From Acidobacteriota bacterium (GTDB taxonomy: Bacteria > Acidobacteriota > Terriglobia > Acidiferrales > UBA7541): a stretch of 6,890 nucleotides of DNA. Positions 5,388 through 6,890 of the stretch are shown one piece after another (position 1 is the first letter of the stretch; each line of letters starts with the position of its first letter). Both the position numbers and the translations under genes were made by a program. The notes under the pieces are model-generated. The model did not search any database. It saw nothing but the letters and a program-made list of their open reading frames with translations, and had not been told where the DNA came from. The stretch lies in assembly GCA_003224135.1 (NCBI GenBank), contig QHYO01000386.1, positions 1 through 6,890 of the forward strand, in the 5' to 3' direction.

Positions 5388-6890
5388 ATGAAGAAAATGC
5401 GAATGCATTGGTCTCTGCTGGTGGTTCTTGCGTCCGCGGGGACGATGTCTGCGGCCGCGACTTCCCCGCTGAGTATCACTCCGAATCAGATGGTGACCGC
5501 GACGGTGAGCATCGGACATCGGGCGGCGATTGGAGTGACCGGAGGGGCCCCGCCATATCACTGGCGACTTGTTTCTAGCGCCTTGCCCGCAGGACTAAGC
5601 CTCGATGACATTTCGGGAACGATCGTAGGAGTGCCGGAGGTTGAGGAACATACGAGCGTGGTGATTGCTGTTTCTGACTCAACGGGACAAACTGCGTCCG
5701 CACTGGTAAGCGTAAACGTGTTACCCGGCAACTGGGGAACAACGTATTACGTGGACAGCATTTTGGGAAACGACAGCAACGCTGGAACTTCCCTCTCGGC
5801 TCCCTGGAAAACGCTGGCGCGCATAAGCAACTTTAGCTTCGCTCCCGGCAGCCGAATTTTGCTCAAGCGGGGCAGCCTCTGGAGAGAAGAACTCAATTTT
5901 CCGTCGTCAGGTGTTTCAGGAGAGCCAATCCTTCTCGATGCGTATGGGACTGGAAACGCTCCTGTGATCAGCGGAGCGGATTTGCTTCCGATCACTGCCT
6001 GGACGGTTTGCAGCAACTGCCAGCAATATATCTGGCAGATCCCGGTAAAAGCGCAGCCGAACATTGTGCTGTTCAACGGCACGCTGGGAAAACATGAATC
6101 CTCGATCGCGAACTTGAACGGCGCAACCGAGTGGTATTGGAGCAGCGGGACGCTATATGTGTGGTTCACTGGGAATCCTGGGTACTCCTATCGGAACCCT
6201 GGAGTTGAGGTGGGCACGCGGCCGATTGGCATCGTTTTGTTCGGCGTTTCTTATCTGACTATTCAGAATTTGGATGTGGAAGGTGCCAATGGCAAGCCAA
6301 CCAACGGTGCGATCTACGCACAAGCTTCCAATTCGCTTGGTAGAAGTAGCCACGACATCAGCCTGCATCGTTTGACGGTAAAAAATGGGGCTGGCGACGG
6401 TGTCCACCTGGAGGACTGTAATGCCTGTATTGTGCAAGGCCTGACGGAATCAACGATGGCGAGAAGTGGAATCGTGTTTGTTTCCGCTCACGCGCAGTAC
6501 CCGGTTGCCTCCGGAGCGATACTCGCCAACACCGCTGCGAATAATCACTACGATGGAATTGGTACATATGGCTGCGCCGTTGGCGCGACGTGTGAAGGAA
6601 CGCCCGAACCAGCGGGACTGTTCCTTTCTGGCTTGGTGGTCGCGGGCAACACGGTTCATGACAATGGTGCGGGAATTTATTTCCGTTGGACACGGAATTC
6701 GCAGGTGATTGCAAACACGTCCTATCGAAATACCGATACGAGCATGGGAGGCGAAGGCGGAGGCATTGAGCTGGAAGCTTCGAGCAAGAACGCGGTGGAA
6801 CAAAATTTGTTGTATGGCAACCGCACAAATGGTTTGGAAATGTCCAACGATCGTGGTGCGGGAACGAGTATCACGGGTTCATCGGGGAAT
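5388..6890 (+). CDS. Secreted putative-Ig plus right-handed parallel beta-helix protein (C-terminus outside window)
   Basis: The frame is open from the ATG at 5388 to the window end (501 residues). GGAG (5373-5376) lies 11 bases before this ATG; the in-frame ATG at 5379 is only two bases from it and is less likely. Residues 1-24 are a signal peptide (WSLLVVLASAG, cleavage near SAAA). Residues 28-112 match a putative Ig (He_PIG) domain: GGAPPYHWRL, LPAGLSLDDISGTIVGVPE, VIAVSDSTGQ. From 120 the classic beta-helix opening follows: YYVDSILGNDSNAGTSLSAP, WKTLARIS, then FAPGSRILLKRGSLWREEL. Asn/Gly-rich rungs run from about 281 onward (LTIQNLDVEG, DISLHRLTVKNGAGDGVHL, VVAGNTVHDNGAGIYF, GGGIELEASSKNAVEQNLLY). 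CxxC pairs (208/211, 344/347) may be disulfides. Such folds occur in polysaccharide lyases and adhesins; no catalytic residues can be assigned. Role likely extracellular glycan binding or cleavage, by inference. Confidence 0.85.
   Translation, partial: MKKMRMHWSLLVVLASAGTMSAAATSPLSITPNQMVTATVSIGHRAAIGVTGGAPPYHWRLVSSALPAGLSLDDISGTIVGVPEVEEHTSVVIAVSDSTGQTASALVSVNVLPGNWGTTYYVDSILGNDSNAGTSLSAPWKTLARISNFSFAPGSRILLKRGSLWREELNFPSSGVSGEPILLDAYGTGNAPVISGADLLPITAWTVCSNCQQYIWQIPVKAQPNIVLFNGTLGKHESSIANLNGATEWYWSSGTLYVWFTGNPGYSYRNPGVEVGTRPIGIVLFGVSYLTIQNLDVEGANGKPTNGAIYAQASNSLGRSSHDISLHRLTVKNGAGDGVHLEDCNACIVQGLTESTMARSGIVFVSAHAQYPVASGAILANTAANNHYDGIGTYGCAVGATCEGTPEPAGLFLSGLVVAGNTVHDNGAGIYFRWTRNSQVIANTSYRNTDTSMGGEGGGIELEASSKNAVEQNLLYGNRTNGLEMSNDRGAGTSITGSSGN

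Noticed and set aside
4853..5479. Minus-strand 208-residue ORF
   Set aside because: It runs antisense to the end of the small membrane protein gene, a clear plus-strand terminator and the signal peptide of the beta-helix gene, with no domain of its own.
1..6890. CRISPR array or insertion-sequence ends
   Set aside because: No regularly spaced direct repeats, transposase-like protein or terminal repeats with flanking duplication were seen.

Overview
The window looks like a chromosomal piece of a moderately GC-rich Gram-negative bacterium, most likely an Acidobacteriota member (Terriglobia/Koribacter-like). This is inferred from protein flavour, with no ribosomal or marker gene to confirm it. 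The clues are a secreted protein with an acidobacterial-type TPR start, a neighbouring DUF3999/DUF2339 pair, and a secreted protein combining a putative-Ig domain with a parallel beta-helix. I saw no transposase, integrase, CRISPR array, tRNA or rRNA.

Layout from left to right: (1) 1-282, minus strand: the N-terminal 94 residues of an exported protein that appears to lead into TPR repeats, cut by the window edge. (2) 516-1001, plus strand, divergent from it: a small exported single-domain protein resembling the second lobe of PstS-type phosphate-binding proteins. (3) 1037-4263, minus strand: a two-gene operon. The upstream gene encodes a 652-residue polytopic membrane protein (DUF2339). Its stop codon overlaps the start of a 422-residue exported, C-terminally anchored protein (DUF3999) by one base (TGATG). 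The DUF3999 gene converges on gene 2 across a 35-base gap. (4) 4264-4703: a 440-base region without a convincing protein gene but with four perfect-stem inverted repeats, one followed by a T-run, and a 7-codon mini-ORF behind a perfect AGGAGG. (5) 4704-5048, plus strand: a 114-residue protein with two membrane segments, followed by a good intrinsic terminator at 5144-5180. (6) 5388 to the window end, plus strand: the first 501 residues of a large secreted protein with a signal peptide, a putative-Ig domain and a right-handed parallel beta-helix.

The only firm functional unit is the DUF2339-DUF3999 pair. One partner is almost entirely membrane and the other almost entirely periplasmic, with two similar beta-sandwich-like modules that resemble carbohydrate-binding (discoidin-type) folds. 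They are probably made together and may form one envelope complex of unknown function. Almost every coding gene here is predicted to be exported or membrane-bound, so the window reads as an envelope/secretion neighbourhood rather than a metabolic operon. The least explained DNA is the hairpin-rich stretch at 4335-4640.
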